A stretch of DNA of 64,000 bases from Kappaphycus alvarezii. Lineage: Eukaryota; Rhodophyta; Florideophyceae; Gigartinales; Solieriaceae. Position numbers and translations under genes: made by a program. This document shows, in pieces, positions 26,601 through 38,477 of this stretch. Every line of letters begins with the position of its first letter. Within the stretch, counting starts at the first letter, position 1. Below the pieces are notes generated by a model. The model ran no database searches. It had not been told where the DNA came from and was given only the letters and a program-made list of their open reading frames with translations. Location of the stretch: contig NADL03000491.1 of the NCBI GenBank assembly GCA_002205965.3, forward strand, positions 62,001-126,000. The letters are read 5' to 3'.

Positions 26601-28900
26601 GTACGATGAGCTGCAACTGTTCACATTTGTGACGATAGTTGCAGCTTCGACTGATACAAAAAGGCCATCAAACACAGCGAAAGTGTAGCTAATGGTGGAA
26701 TATACAAAGTATTGACAGCTATTGAAGGGAATGCCCCTCATCTGGGTAGCACGGAACTTTTTCTAGTCCAAGTCAACATTAAATGCGGGGTATAATTGTT
26801 GCATTACTCGATTCGGAATTGTATCAAGGAATGTATTCATTAGATCAACATTTTATGGTAGTTCACTAGAAAGTGCTTCAATGAAAACCCTACCATTAAT
26901 AAAGACTATACTTAGCGTAAATTATGACACTTCTTTACTGTAATAAAACCACTACAGTTACTCAGATTACAATAGAACAGTACTTTATTAGAATTTTTTG
27001 AAATTTCAGTGATCCAGTGACGGCATATTATTACCATCATTGGAACATAATATTATAATGATGTGAAATATTGTAAATTATGTCCTTCAAGAATAGACAA
27101 AAACTATATTGATTCAATAAAATTCTGCTGTGATATAGTTTTTTATTACAGTATTGTTGTGAAATATTACGATTTTTAGTTATTTCATCAAAATATTGCA
27201 ATTATAAAAAACCTTACAACATAGGTTCAATGAGTTAAAAAATTCTGTAATAATACGTAATTTTATTGAATATTAGTATTTTCTGTTATTACAGAAAATA
27301 CGAGCTTATTAGAAAATACAATATTGCAATAAACTATTTAACGAATGGAAATTTCATTATAGTAGAAGTACTGCGCACTTGTGGGATTTGTAGCAAGGAA
27401 AGCATTTAGTACATATTTATAAACTATCAAATATTGTTGCATTATTGGAATATCGGTGAATTACAACCCAATATGTATTGTATCACTGAATTAGATAATC
27501 CTCTGACACTTTATTCATTAGTTTACTACAGTTTCCATTATTTGGTTACCGTTACATTTTATTGGTACACTACATTTTAATTTAGGATGTTTACCATGTA
27601 TTGCACGCAGCTGTCCAAAGGAGTACTGACTGCCTTCACTTTTTGAGCATATAACTCATCACATACTTGCAGAAAAGAATATTTGTATTCCGTCAGCACT
27701 TTACTAAACCGATTGTACATAAACTGTAACGCCTCATTTAATATTTCTCTTAACTCCGATGCAATCATACCCAACTCCTCTTCAAAATCGCCCCACCTTG
27801 ACACGGTGACAGTCTTCTACAAAGCAAACAGCACTGAGTGTGTCTTATATTAACGATTCGCATTCTGATTTCAGCTTGAGGGCCGCAAAATCATAATAAT
27901 TATCTTTTGCATATCCTATTCAGTAAACAGTATCGTTTTAAACATATAGAAACATCCAGAGCGTCGAACGAGGACTGAAAACTACACACATGTAAAAGGC
28001 ATTCGGTGTGTATCGCTTCTTCAATTGCACCATGCATCACTTTCCTCATAAAAAGGCCTGTCAGAAGCTTAGATGCCTCTGCAGTTCTGCATTGTGCAAC
28101 GCAGAAAAGGTCCATAGATGAACGGCTTCTCATCTTTTTTATTCTTCCATCTCGTCGACGAATTTTACTGAGGTGGTGAGGGGGAAGCAGCATCAAACCA
28201 CCCGCACCCACATTGATAACGAGATGCGTGCCGAAATAAATTTAATTTTTTCAGTTGCATTGCAAAAATGGTTACCAACTTACCGGAATGTTTTACCATA
28301 CGTTACTTGCCAAAATCTTCTAGTGCTGAAGCTTTTTGGCCACCAATTTGGTTCTTGTGAGCCATAAACAGCTGTACGGGGCAACTAATTTAGCTCACGA
28401 GAGCCAGGTACAGTACTGAGCATAGCTCTGGGCCACTAATTGCGCATGCCTCACAACCGCGCAATGCGCATGCCTCACAACCGTGCAATGCAGCACTCCT
28501 GAAAACTGCTGAATACGGAGTATGTGGGGGCTACTTTTGGGGTTTTTGTTAAAGCTCTTAATATCAAACAGGGAATTTTTATGTTCTGATGATCCTCTAT
28601 GTAAAGGATGGTCGAGAGGGGGTCCGCGCCTGGACAGGCGGGACAAGCCAGACCCAAAAACACACACACTTACCGACCAAAACACACACACGAGCCTCCC
28701 AAACACACAAAAGCACACTACCACCCATCACCAACATCCTCTTGCTCCAAAGCAGCGGTGTCCCTTATCTTTTTGGACTTACGGTGTGAATACAGAAGTT
28801 CAAGGGGTTAATAGCCATTAAACTGCCGTTTTCCCTTGTCTCCTTGGAGAGGAGGTACCGTATGAGTCATTTATCGCAAACTCTGCCAAAGGTATACTCA
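26600..28900. other. AT-rich spacer with unrecognised open stretches
   Basis: From about 26.8 to 27.56 kb the sequence is very AT-rich, with recurring ATTACAGTA and GAAATATT words. Two minus-strand open stretches (27804-27577 and 28211-27900) have protein-like composition but no domain I know. A CA-rich tract (ACACAC runs) lies at about 28660-28720. Confidence 0.4.
28441..28488 (+). repeat. 24-bp direct tandem repeat, two units
   Basis: The unit begins TGCGCATGCCTCACAACC. The two copies differ at one base (CGCGCAA against CGTGCAA). Confidence 0.8.
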
Positions 28901-28910
28901 CTCCTGTCCC

Positions 28911-29056
28911 CATCTTCACTCTCGGAGGTTGGCACCCATATGTCTACCCGCTACTAGGCGACGTCGCTCGAAATGTGGCGGGAAGGACAATGGATTCCCA
29001 CGGAAAGGTTAAAGTACTCACTCAAAGGCACGCCGCAGTGGCATCAATGTTCAGTG
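28911..29056 (+). mobile_element. LINE tail fragment, family A
   Basis: Only the last conserved block of the family-A polyprotein is left: LGGWHPYVYPLLGDVARN, then a VKVLTQRHAAVASMF-like end and a stop. It corresponds to the block at 585-620 and near 17.4 kb. A copy in the opposite direction lies 160 bp downstream. Confidence 0.65.
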
Positions 29057-29217
29057 CTGCCTGCCTGTAGGCCGGACTCTGGCCCGTCTTCGTGGGGGGG
29101 AATTTGGGGTGCTCTTCCGATTAGAGGTGTAGAACAGCTATTTTCCGAGACTAGGGAGGAACAGATCTGTGTATTAGAGAGTCTGAAACGGAGGCAGAGT
29201 CAGTCGGGGCGACTTCA

Positions 29218-29406
29218 CTAGGCTGGGGTGAGGCCGGCCGGAAGGCGTGCTGAGTTGGACGAAACCGTCACCGCAGCGTGTCTTTCCATAAAGACAGATC
29301 GCACCTGCCCGAAGGTATCCATGGCTCGCATGGCGACGTACCTAGTCACTTCTGTCAGCACCGCGAATGCGTCCGGGTGCAACCCGCCAAGAGTGGATAT
29401 CGGCAC
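29218..29406 (-). mobile_element. LINE tail fragment, family A, inverted
   Basis: The minus strand reads ISTLGGLHPDAFAVLTEV and then FMERHAAVTVSSN, the same terminal block as at 28911-29056 but in the opposite direction. The two fragments face each other across 160 bp. They are clearly diverged, so they are two separate insertions or an old inverted duplication. Confidence 0.65.
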
Positions 29407-29549
29407 TAGGATCAGTCAGAACCTGGCATGCGCATGACGCTGCTACGCTGCTAACCGCTTTACTATGTGAGCTTACACCCACCCACCTCCATCCCTCATG
29501 GAACATGTAGCCTCACTCTACAAATATTAGAATACTCCAATTTCCCCCT

Positions 29550-30130
29550 ATGTCGGTGCCATTGAAATGCCACCACTGCCGGCAGGACATGGATGTCCAC
29601 GGTGACCATGCCGCCAACCGCTGCGTCTCAGAATTTGGACGCATCCACCGCCACAACTCTGTTCGCAATGTGTTCGCGTGGCACGTGTTCCGCGCCGCCG
29701 GCCTTGACTACGAGTTCGAAGTTGAGAATCTCCTCCCCGGGACGGATTACAGGCCCGCTGACATCCTCCTCGACCACCCCCCCCGTGACACTGAAGCTGG
29801 CTTAACAGACCGACCCATCGCATGTGACATCGCCGTTACGTCACCGTTCAAGCAGACCTCCATCACCAAAGCGACGCAAGTCGCCGGTGGGGCTGCCGCC
29901 CTCACGCATCAACGCAAGGTCCAGGACCTACAGCACAAGCTGTTAAGGCGCCTAGTCCCCCCTCTCTGCCCTCCCGCGACCCAGGTTTCCGATTCCAGCC
30001 TCTGGTTTTCGACTCCCTCGGTGCCCCTTCTCCGGATACCGCATTATTCATCGAACAGTTTGTACCACGCGTAGCCAGGAAATGCCACACCTCGGACGCT
30101 ACGATTCGCACACGCATCTACCAGCGTATC
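29550..30130 (+). mobile_element. LINE tail fragment, family B
   Basis: Codes for the C-terminal endonuclease region of the family whose larger copy sits at 50.7-54.9 kb. Visible are a zinc-binding pattern (CHHCRQDM...GDHAANRC), GRIHRHNSVRNVF, the nuclease-like YRPADILL and then IACDIAVTSPF. This is the PD-(D/E)XK arrangement of restriction-like endonuclease LINEs. The 5' part is missing and the fragment starts abruptly. Confidence 0.75.
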
Positions 30131-30560
30131 AGTTGCACTTTGTGGTCGTCGGTGGCTACGGCCATCATACCGCGGGCCCCCTGCACGTGACCGATGTGGT
30201 CCATCCAGTTAGCTCTTAACTGAATAGTCGGTCGGTCGGTGTACACTCGAGAGAGATAAGTAAAGAGTAAGGATTCTTCTGAATGTATAATGGTAAGATT
30301 TGTTTTAATTTCAGAATGCCCTGGTGGATCTAGGATATAGTTGAAGTGTGCAATGGCTGAGTAGAATGTACCGTTCAGCAATTAAAATTATAAAAATTAG
30401 TTCTGTAGGTCTTCCCTCGGCAGGTTCCCGCAAACCTCCTCAAGACAACGACAAATATCGCTATCCTCAAACAACTCGATCCTATCTGCAAGAACGCTCA
30501 GTGAGCTCTGCCCCATTTGCCTCTCGACAGACACCCTGAAGCTTCCCATGCACCTCAGTG
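30130..30560. other. spacer downstream of the dnaE-like gene
   Basis: No gene seen. A short TCGGTCGGTCGG run lies near 30230. This is the 3' side of the minus-strand polymerase gene and should contain its polyadenylation region, but no signal is convincing. Confidence 0.5.
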
Positions 30561-33500
30561 CTAAGCCCCAGAGGTGTTCAAACATGCCTCAACCTGAACT
30601 TTTCCAGTCCCGAAGCGTAATCCCTGAAGATGGGTCCGAATTACCACCTGATTTACCGTGCTGTTAGTTTTTGAGCTCTCCACAGAATAACCGTCAAGTG
30701 CAGCGACACATGAACCCTCTCCCAGACCCAAACCTTTATCCAGGCAAAGTCCGGCTGCACGTGCCATTGCAGAGATCGTTTCGCCGGTATCAGAGAGATC
30801 TACGGAAAACGTGCCACTCGACTTGACAGTATTTTGCTCTACAACAAAGTCCGCCTCAGAACTGCGGGCTACCCGTTTCCTCCTTCTCCGAGTGTTAGAG
30901 CCAAACTCAGCCGTGTTGACATCTGCACAAACATCGTCCCGTGCCTTCTCAAGTCGTTGCCTCAGGCAGTCAACTTCTTTCTTCGCCTTCTTTGTCTTGA
31001 TTGGCGCTTCTTCGATAACATCCGCTGTCGAAAACACAAAGACAATTGGGCCAAACGAACGCGCACGTTTCCTTTTCCCAGAAGGGGCAGTTTCCTTCAC
31101 ATCTACAGGCACGTAGAGATTTTTGGCACGCCTGTAGACTCTCCCCAAAGTGAGTTGAAGAAGTACACGTTCTTCCGTGAGCCTTGATAAGTCGAGACCG
31201 CTAGAAGCGCGAATCGTGGCATGTTGTTCCTGAGTCGCAGTTTTCCCGGCCATGAAAGCAGCAGCGTCAAGTACGCCGGGCAATCCGCTATCGTCGAAGT
31301 CGACCAGTATTGTACTCATTGCTCCCAATTCTGAAACCTGTCCGGAGTCAGGATTGTCTGTGACCTGACAACCTGTTCTGTCCTGGGCAGTTCTGTCAAG
31401 GAGTGAACTCTTGGATTTAACTTCATGCATTTCACTATCATTTGATTCCCCTTGCGAATCACTGGTGACCGGCAGAATACGAGCATCCGCAGAATTAATG
31501 TTGTTTGGGACGAGTTTGGGGCTCCCGAAAAGTCCGGTTGCTTTTCCATGGAGCTCAGGAGAGGCACCGTGGCCATCAGCTGGCTTGAGTCCAAACGTAG
31601 TTGATGGTTTCGAACTTCCGAACTGGGCTGATTTAGAGACTTCCTGCATTTCCGCTGGGGCTCTGATTGAACCAGCAGTTGCAACAGCCATCTGAGACCT
31701 TCGGTCCTCCCCAAGTTCCTGTGCGCCGTTCATGCTTGACTTTTCCTGTTTCCACTGGGCATTTTTTCGGAATGCCGTAATGCTGTCATAAAGTGAGCGA
31801 ATCTTTGTCAACTCATCGTGGTATTCGGTTGTAGTTGCCTTTATCTTGGTGTCTGTATCCATCTTAGCACGGCTTTCCTCACCCCTCACAAGATCTTCAG
31901 ATGCAGTAGCAGTGCTTAAACCGTTCTGCTCATGTGCTTCATCCCCATTGACTTGCCTGTCCAAGTTATTGTTATTCTTTCCGGTCTCTTTATTCATTGC
32001 GAGACGATGACCCCTCGCCTTATCTTCTTCATGAGTGGTTAGTTTCTCGTGCTTTGCCTCAGTTTGTGTCATTAACTCATCATGACTCTGGCCAAGAATA
32101 TCTCGAGAGACAGAGAGAAGTTGTAGGTCAAAACCAGTGTTTTCAGTTAGCGGCTTCAAAAGATCCAAACAATCTGCCGAGAAACGAAGATCATTGCCGG
32201 CATTTAAAGTTTCCACAACGTTCCCATGCTTGCCTATACACTGCAGGACAAGAGGTATTCGATTTTTCTTTAAGAGCGGCACAGATTTAGTCCACCTTCT
32301 CTTTCGAATCTCTCCATTCGCATCTTTGTACGATTTGAACCCGGTTTGAGATAGATCGACCTCGAGAATTCGAGCCGCCATATGCCTCAGGACATGGAGG
32401 TGAGTTGCGGGTGATCGTAATTCATTGTATTGTGCCGTTGCCATGATAACTTGAACATCCTCTATCATTTGAACATCATCAACAATTATCTGCACCGTGC
32501 CAGATGACTCCCTGTCAATTTTCCCCCATACAACAACACGAGAACCCTCCCCGACAACCGGAGATGACTCCAGAGCGGCTTGTCCAGAAGAATCTGATTC
32601 CGGAGTGTTAAGGTCGTGACCTTCAGAAATGACGGCTGGTTTTTCTAATTTTGTAACTCTTTGTTCTACAACGTCGAACGATGTCGGGAAGACGACACCA
32701 GGTACACGACCTGTTGAATCCTCAATTGTCCACTTGGCCATCTTCTTTCCTTTCGCTGTTGTCATCCGTTTAAGATCTGTGATACAGGACATGATCATTA
32801 CTCCACTCCCATCTGGTAACGATGAGGTGAACATTGACGAACTGTCTTCACTAGCGTCGTCATCATCCAGTCCATCGCCGATAATTAGGGAGACCGGAGT
32901 ACAACCAAGATGTTTGCCTACATGTCGAAATTCGAGCAATGGGTGCCCAGAGGCGTAGAAGCCCAGAGTTGCTTTCTCCCCAGAAAGTCTTTCAAGCGAG
33001 GAAAAATCAGGCAGTGTTAGTGAGTCCTTCTCCAACTGCATTTCTGCCTCCTCCCAAACAAGAGCTTCCTCCTTAGCAGCTGCCTCCTCCTCTTCATCTG
33101 AAAGCTGTTTTCGCTCTCGACGTTTCTTCTTATCTCGAAGTTTTCTTCGGAGCGCTAGCAATGTATCTAGATGATCAAGCAATACCTTTCGATTTGGATG
33201 TAAGTCATCGAAGGACCCTGCTTGAATTAAGGCACCCATCGCCCTCTTATTCAGGACTCTAAGGTTGACCCGTTCGATCAGGTCTACAATGTTCCTGAAG
33301 GGACCCCGTTCATTTCTCTCCTCTAATAGAGCTGTACTGACAGACTCCCCTACCGTCTTCACCGCTTCCAAGCCGAAAAGTACGATTGCTTCACCATTTT
33401 CGCGCCTATCTACAGTAAAGCCAAGTTGGGACTTGTTCACCGAGGGAGGTGCCACTCGCACACCTGACAGGTTTGCATCTGCCAAGTATCGCACCAACTT

Positions 33501-36119
33501 ATCTGATTGATTCATGTTTGACCTCAAAAGAGCTGCGGAGTACTCAACTGGATAGTTTGCTTTCAAGAAAGCTGTTTGATATGTCAGGTATGCATATGCT
33601 GTTGAGTGGGACTTGTTGAAGCAATATTCTGCAAACCTTGTCATCATGTCGTAAAGCTCCTCGGCTTTTTCTGCGGCACTCCTCGATTTTCAGCCCCTGC
33701 GAGAAACCTTGACCGCTCCTGTTCCATAATTTCTGTTTTCTTTTTGCCCATGGCTCTACGCAGAATGTCAGCTTGACCAAGACTGTAGCCTGCAAGATCT
33801 CGGGCAATTCTCATGATTTGTTCTTGGTACACCATGACTCCGTATGTTTCTTTCAGAATTGGCTCCAGTAGAGGGTGGTCATATTCAATGGGGTCGATAC
33901 CATGCTTTCTCCGAATAAACTTCGGGATGAGGCCAGCATCAAGAGGCCCTGGCCTATACAGTGCAAGGATTGAGGAAATATCCTCAAGGCTTGAGGGACG
34001 TAGCTCTCGCACAATATTGCGCATGCCACCCGACGCATCTAACTGAAATATTCCATCCAGTTCACCCTCAGCCAGCAGCTGATACGTTTTAGCATCATTC
34101 AAAGGAAGCGCATCAACTGAAAAGTCCAAGTCTTCTTTGATGCCTCGCTCTCGCCGTCCCTCATTTATGAACTTCAGGGCCGTTTCGATCACGGTTAGGT
34201 TTTTAGCCCCAAGAAGTCCATCTTGAGTAGCCCTAAGGATTCAACATCTTCCATGGCGTACTGCGTAATTGTCTCTCCATGCTTTGCTTTGCTCAACGGC
34301 ACAACATCTGTTAGCGGTGAAGATGAGATGACGACACCGGCAGCATGAATACCATAGGTTTTATTTGCCCCTCAATTCTCCGCGCCTTATCGATCCACTC
34401 ACTGTAAGACGGCGTGCGCTCCATAGCATGCCTGAATTCGGGGCTTGGTGACTTTTCGGATAACATCTGAGTGAGGGATGCCGGCTTCCCTCGCAGCACG
34501 GGAATAAGCTTTGCCAACCGATCAGCTTCCGAATAGGGAACGCTGTGAACCCTCGCAACATCTTTTAGCACGGCCTTGCTTGTGAGCCTGTTGAAAGTTA
34601 TGATCTGCGCGACGCGGTCGGCGCCGTACCGCCTGCTGACGTAGGAAATTACCTCATCTCTTCCTTGCACTGAAAAATCAGTGTCAATGTCCGGCATACT
34701 CTTGCGCTCGGGGTTCAGAAACCTTTCAAACAACAAGTTAAATGCGATAGGGTCAACATCTGTAATTCGTAGCGTGAATGCCACCAAGGACCCCGCAGCG
34801 GATCCTCGCCCCGGCCCTACAGGGATATTCTGCTCCCTCGCGTATCTGATGTAGTCCCAAACAACTAAGAAATATGTCGAAAACCCCATCTGTGCAATCA
34901 TTTCCAGTTCAAACTCTAATCTCTTGATGTATTCCGTTTCTAGTGACGCATCCATGAGCCCTGCCGCTTGCCGGGCATCTAGCCTCATCCTGAGGCCCTT
35001 CCTAGCGATATGTGCAAGGTACGAATCGTGGGAGTTGTCAAAGCCGTCTGGCACTGGAAAATCAGGGATACGCGTTTCCCCAAACAGGTCATACTTCTCA
35101 ACTTTACCCGCAACCTCAACAGTATTCGACAATGCACGATCAACGTCCTCCCTGTCTAAATGGTCAACAAAGCATTGGCGCATTTCTTCAACAGACTTGA
35201 AGTACTCGTTGCCAGCATACCGTAGGCGATTATCATCGGTTAGGAGCTTTCCTGTTTGAATACATATCATGGCGTCATGAGCATCCGCGTCTAGACAGCT
35301 CGTGAAATGGCTATCATTAGTAGCAATGACAGGAATGCCCAGCTCCTTCGCCAAGTTCACTACCACAGGGTTCACGCGTCTATCCTCGGCACTTCCGTGA
35401 TCCTGAATTTCCAGGTAGTAATCAGGACCGAATACATCTCGATACCACATCGCAACGGAACGAGCGCTGGTGACATCATCGTTTAAAATCGCCTGGGCAA
35501 TCTCACCGCCCAGACATGCACTGCTTACCATGAGACCCTCCCGATATTGATAAAGCAATGCTTTGTTGACACATGGCCGAGCGAAAATCCCACGCCCGAC
35601 ACGGCCGTGCAAGTGGGCCAAGGAGGTGAGTTTAACGAGATTTCTGTACCCTGTGGTGTTCTTTGCGAGAACAATTAAATGGTAGCGTCTGCGGGTGGGT
35701 TCCTCCTCACGCTCTTCGAAACCGTCGTCGACAATATACATTTCATTTCCTATGATCGGCTTAACCCCCGTCCCAGCGCAAGCTCTCACCAACTGGATCG
35801 CCCCGTATAAAACGCCATGATCTGTTAACGCTAGAGCTGGAACTCCGAGGTTCTCCGCTCTTTGTACTAGCGAGGGCAATTGGCTGGCCCCGTCGAGCAA
35901 AGAAAAATCGGAATGGACGTGGAGCGGCACATATTGTGTTGGTGGATCGGTAGGTTGGAGGCAGGCACAGGGTTTAGGACGCGCGTACACGCGCTTAAGA
36001 TGCGAATGAGGAAGCCGGTTTGATAGTCCCGCACTGTTAGTTCGCAGCCTCTTTGCTGTGAGATGTGAGGAAGAGGAGAGGAAAGGGATTACCGGACGCC
36101 TATGGGCAGAGGTTGACAT
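30561..36119 (-). CDS. dnaE: DNA polymerase III alpha subunit (DnaE), nuclear, probably organelle-targeted
   Basis: Replicative C-family DNA polymerase of bacterial type. From the ATG at 36119, residues 1-60 are Ser/Arg/Pro-rich and look like an organellar transit peptide. The PHP domain follows ([12 protein letters not shown] about 67, [22 protein letters not shown] about 270). The palm is at about 433-481, with [10 protein letters not shown] and PDIDTDF carrying two catalytic Asp; LLKMDFLGL supplies the third. Next come [11 protein letters not shown], a helix-hairpin-helix block ([15 protein letters not shown]), [10 protein letters not shown] and an OB fold. About 620 C-terminal residues have no recognised domain. 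Full length is about 1,853 residues against 1,160 in E. coli. As given, the frame breaks three times, each explained by one missing A in a coding-strand A-run (plus-strand T-runs at 34364-34366, 34200-34204 and 33687-33690). A longer open frame to 36221 has no ATG. Target organelle: plastid or mitochondrion, undecided. Confidence 0.9.
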
Positions 36120-36224
36120 GCTCAGTGGTAAACTGTGAGAGCGAAGTGGTTGCGGTAAGGGTGATGGGCAGAGGGTCTGGTACGTCTGTAGCCTGACAAA
36201 GCACAAAAGATGGACTTTCACGAG

Positions 36225-36420
36225 ATCACCCCAGTGCAGTACAGCTTGTACTGTACAGTCCGTGCTGTAAAGTATGTGAAGTACAGTACAGTACAGCGCA
36301 GTAGTGTGACTCTATCTCGTGCTTTACTGTTCAGTGCGGGGTTAACTTGTTGTTTTACTGTAATAAGTACTGTACTGTGCGTTTGATACTGTAATGTGTA
36401 GTACAGTAGTTGAGCTGAGT
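36225..36420. repeat. GTACTGTAC palindrome cluster upstream of dnaE
   Basis: Overlapping copies of TGTACTGTACAG, AGTACAGTACAGTACAG and AGTACTGTACTGTG within 200 bp, about 110 bp upstream of the proposed dnaE start. Confidence 0.85.
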
Positions 36421-36449
36421 TGGATGTTGGTTCGCAACAAAAAAGATAT

Positions 36450-36985
36450 TTTTCTACTGTACAACTGACGGGTGTTGATCCTGTCGCGTCGGGTTCTAGA
36501 GTCAAGAAAGTCCATTCCAACCTCCATCGTCACGGATGCCTGGCCAGGAGTGGCTGCCATTTTCGCGGCCAGGTCTCTTTGCCTCCGTCTTCCTGCAATA
36601 CTAGCAAAGTCTCGCGCTTTTCGTGCTCCCATTGACATAAAACTCTCCAGGTATGGCGACGATACAGTTACGTCATACGCCACTGGACTTGGAAGCGGGG
36701 TATTCGCTGCATTAAAACGCGGGTGCACAAGAATGCCCGCCGGACGCCCGCTCATTCCGAGTGGTTTCCCTTGTACTAAATGCCGACTCTGGCTGCTTTG
36801 AACAGCTCTCGGCCAAAGACTTTCACCACTGCTGTGTGTCAGTTGGTCCATCCAAGATCTTTGATACGTAAGTCTGCCGCGTGGTCTCCTTAATGGTCCA
36901 TGGCCCCGTGGCACCTCGCGACTGCACTGCAGCGGCGTGGTGTCATTAAACACACCAACTCCCAGGAGGCAACGAAGCTTCACCG
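36450..36985 (-). mobile_element. LINE tail fragment, family B-like
   Basis: The minus strand shows PAGILVHP and then PVAYDVTVSSPYLESF, matching RPADIL and DVTV-SP of the family-B endonuclease. It is followed by an ARKARDFASIAGRRRQRDL segment. The zinc-knuckle part is absent or decayed. Its 3' end faces the palindrome cluster at 36225-36420. It lies in the shared 5' region of dnaE and the VPS52-like gene. Confidence 0.55.
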
Positions 36986-37089
36986 ACTACATCTCGTCGT
37001 ACGGTCCCGCTGACCTCGGACGGATGCGTGGCAAGGAAGGCTGCATTCATTATCATAGTAATCATCACTTAATCTTTTTTCAGTAGAGA

Positions 37090-38165
37090 TTGCTGTTCTT
37101 CCTCTGGACTTCTGAAAATGCCCAATGCCGCAACCGCGCAATCCAGTCCCTCCAACCGCCCTGCCCGAGTCGGTGCTACGGCTCCATCTGGGGCCCCACA
37201 GGCCTTCCGCTTTCGCACCCGGGTGCTGCCTGTCTCACCTCCTCTGCAGGCCCAGAGGACCCTCGAACCCCCTGGTAGCACTTCGCACCGCGCTGCCGCC
37301 TCGCCCGCTCTCCTCCGTACCATCCTTGCCGTAGATTAGCCCCATTCCGCCGCTCAATCCCCTCGCCGAACACGTCGACCCCCCTGCGCCGCCCTTAGCG
37401 CCACCCGCACGCACGTCCCTGCCCTACAAGTCAGCTTGACTCCGTTCCCTGACGTGGCCGCCCCAACGCCGCTGCTGGCATCCGTGAGCGCCTCCAAAAT
37501 GGAGACCGCTGCTCTCATGGACACCCGCATCCCCTCCTCCGTCTCCACCCGCTTACGCAACGCGATGGCCACCTTCCTCCGCCACCATGCCTCCTCGCTC
37601 CCCACACCCCTCCCTGCTGCTTCACCTCGGCCCCCCACTGAAACTCACTCCTCCCCTGTGGCCCCACAGCCTCGACTTGCTGCCGCGGACCTCCCCCCCT
37701 CTGACCTCACCCCCGCCAGAAAAAACGCCAACGCAACCGGTCTGGTTCCGCGCCGACGCTGATGACGGTCGCCCAAAGTCCAACCCGGCCTCCGACGCCG
37801 CTAACAACAATGTTACCGCCCCACGCAACAAGTCCCGCGTCGACGCCTTCGGCCTCCGCCCTCGCCCCGCTATCACCGACCGCTTCCCTCTCTACAAGCA
37901 CAACCCGGGCAACACCACTAAGGCCAATGCTGCGGCGCGGAGAGCCGGCTGCCGCTGCCGAGGTCCTTCCTATCGCGGCCAACCACCCTGATGAAGCTGA
38001 TCCCCTGCCCGCCATAGTGGATGTCGAGGCCTCGCAGTCATTGCTGTCGAATGCTAGCACCAGCAATAGTCTACCAGAAAGCCGATGGGATGCCAGCCCG
38101 CAGACAAGCAGCGATACAGGTTATCTGAAGACAAGTGTGCGCTTACGTGTCAGGTTGGTACATGC
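37090..38165 (+). other. GC-rich block with Ala/Pro-rich open frames
   Basis: High GC content unlike its flanks. Overlapping open stretches of 70-140 residues occur in several frames and on both strands, all Ala/Pro/Ser/Thr-rich, as expected from composition. The GC-rich LINE at 50.7-54.9 kb has a similar N-terminal composition, so this could be the 5' part of such an element. No domain supports a host gene. Confidence 0.35.
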
Positions 38166-38182
38166 TGCGCAAAAAATTAGCC

Positions 38183-38375
38183 CTGTACAGTAGTACAGTA
38201 CACACCGTGATGTGCCGTCGATTGCGGAGCGTTCAAAATACCGTATGTACCGTACAGTATGAACAAAGATTGATACTGCATCTCTTTTAATCGACTGTCG
38301 TGATCCATGCTTGCAGCGCAAATATCGCAAGATACGCAAAGCCCTGATACTGAGCAGTACTGTACGTACCGTAGT
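38183..38375. repeat. GTACTGTAC palindrome cluster upstream of the VPS52-like gene
   Basis: Contains CTGTACAGTAGTACAGTACAC, GTACCGTACAGTATG and CAGTACTGTACGTACCGTAG. The cluster ends about 100 bp before the open frame of the next gene. Confidence 0.8.
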
Positions 38376-38477
38376 ACCCCTTCACGATGGCATGCGTCTG
38401 ATAGCTCGGACGTATCTTGCCACGTCCGCAGCCTCAATGTCTTCGTCCGCAGCAGGTTCACCCATCGTTCGTAGTAA

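Noticed and set aside
33687-34366. Programmed ribosomal frameshifting in dnaE
   Set aside because: Three shifts in one gene at short A-runs without clear slippery heptamers or downstream structures is unlikely, and the same pattern occurs in two unrelated genes.
30561-36119. dnaE as bacterial contamination or misassembly
   Set aside because: The gene has a presequence-like leader, a non-bacterial tail, neighbouring LINE sequence and the same palindrome words in its 5' flank as the clearly eukaryotic genes.
37436-38193. Several 80-145-residue open frames in the GC-rich block
   Set aside because: They overlap on both strands with Ala/Pro-rich composition, which GC-rich DNA produces by itself.
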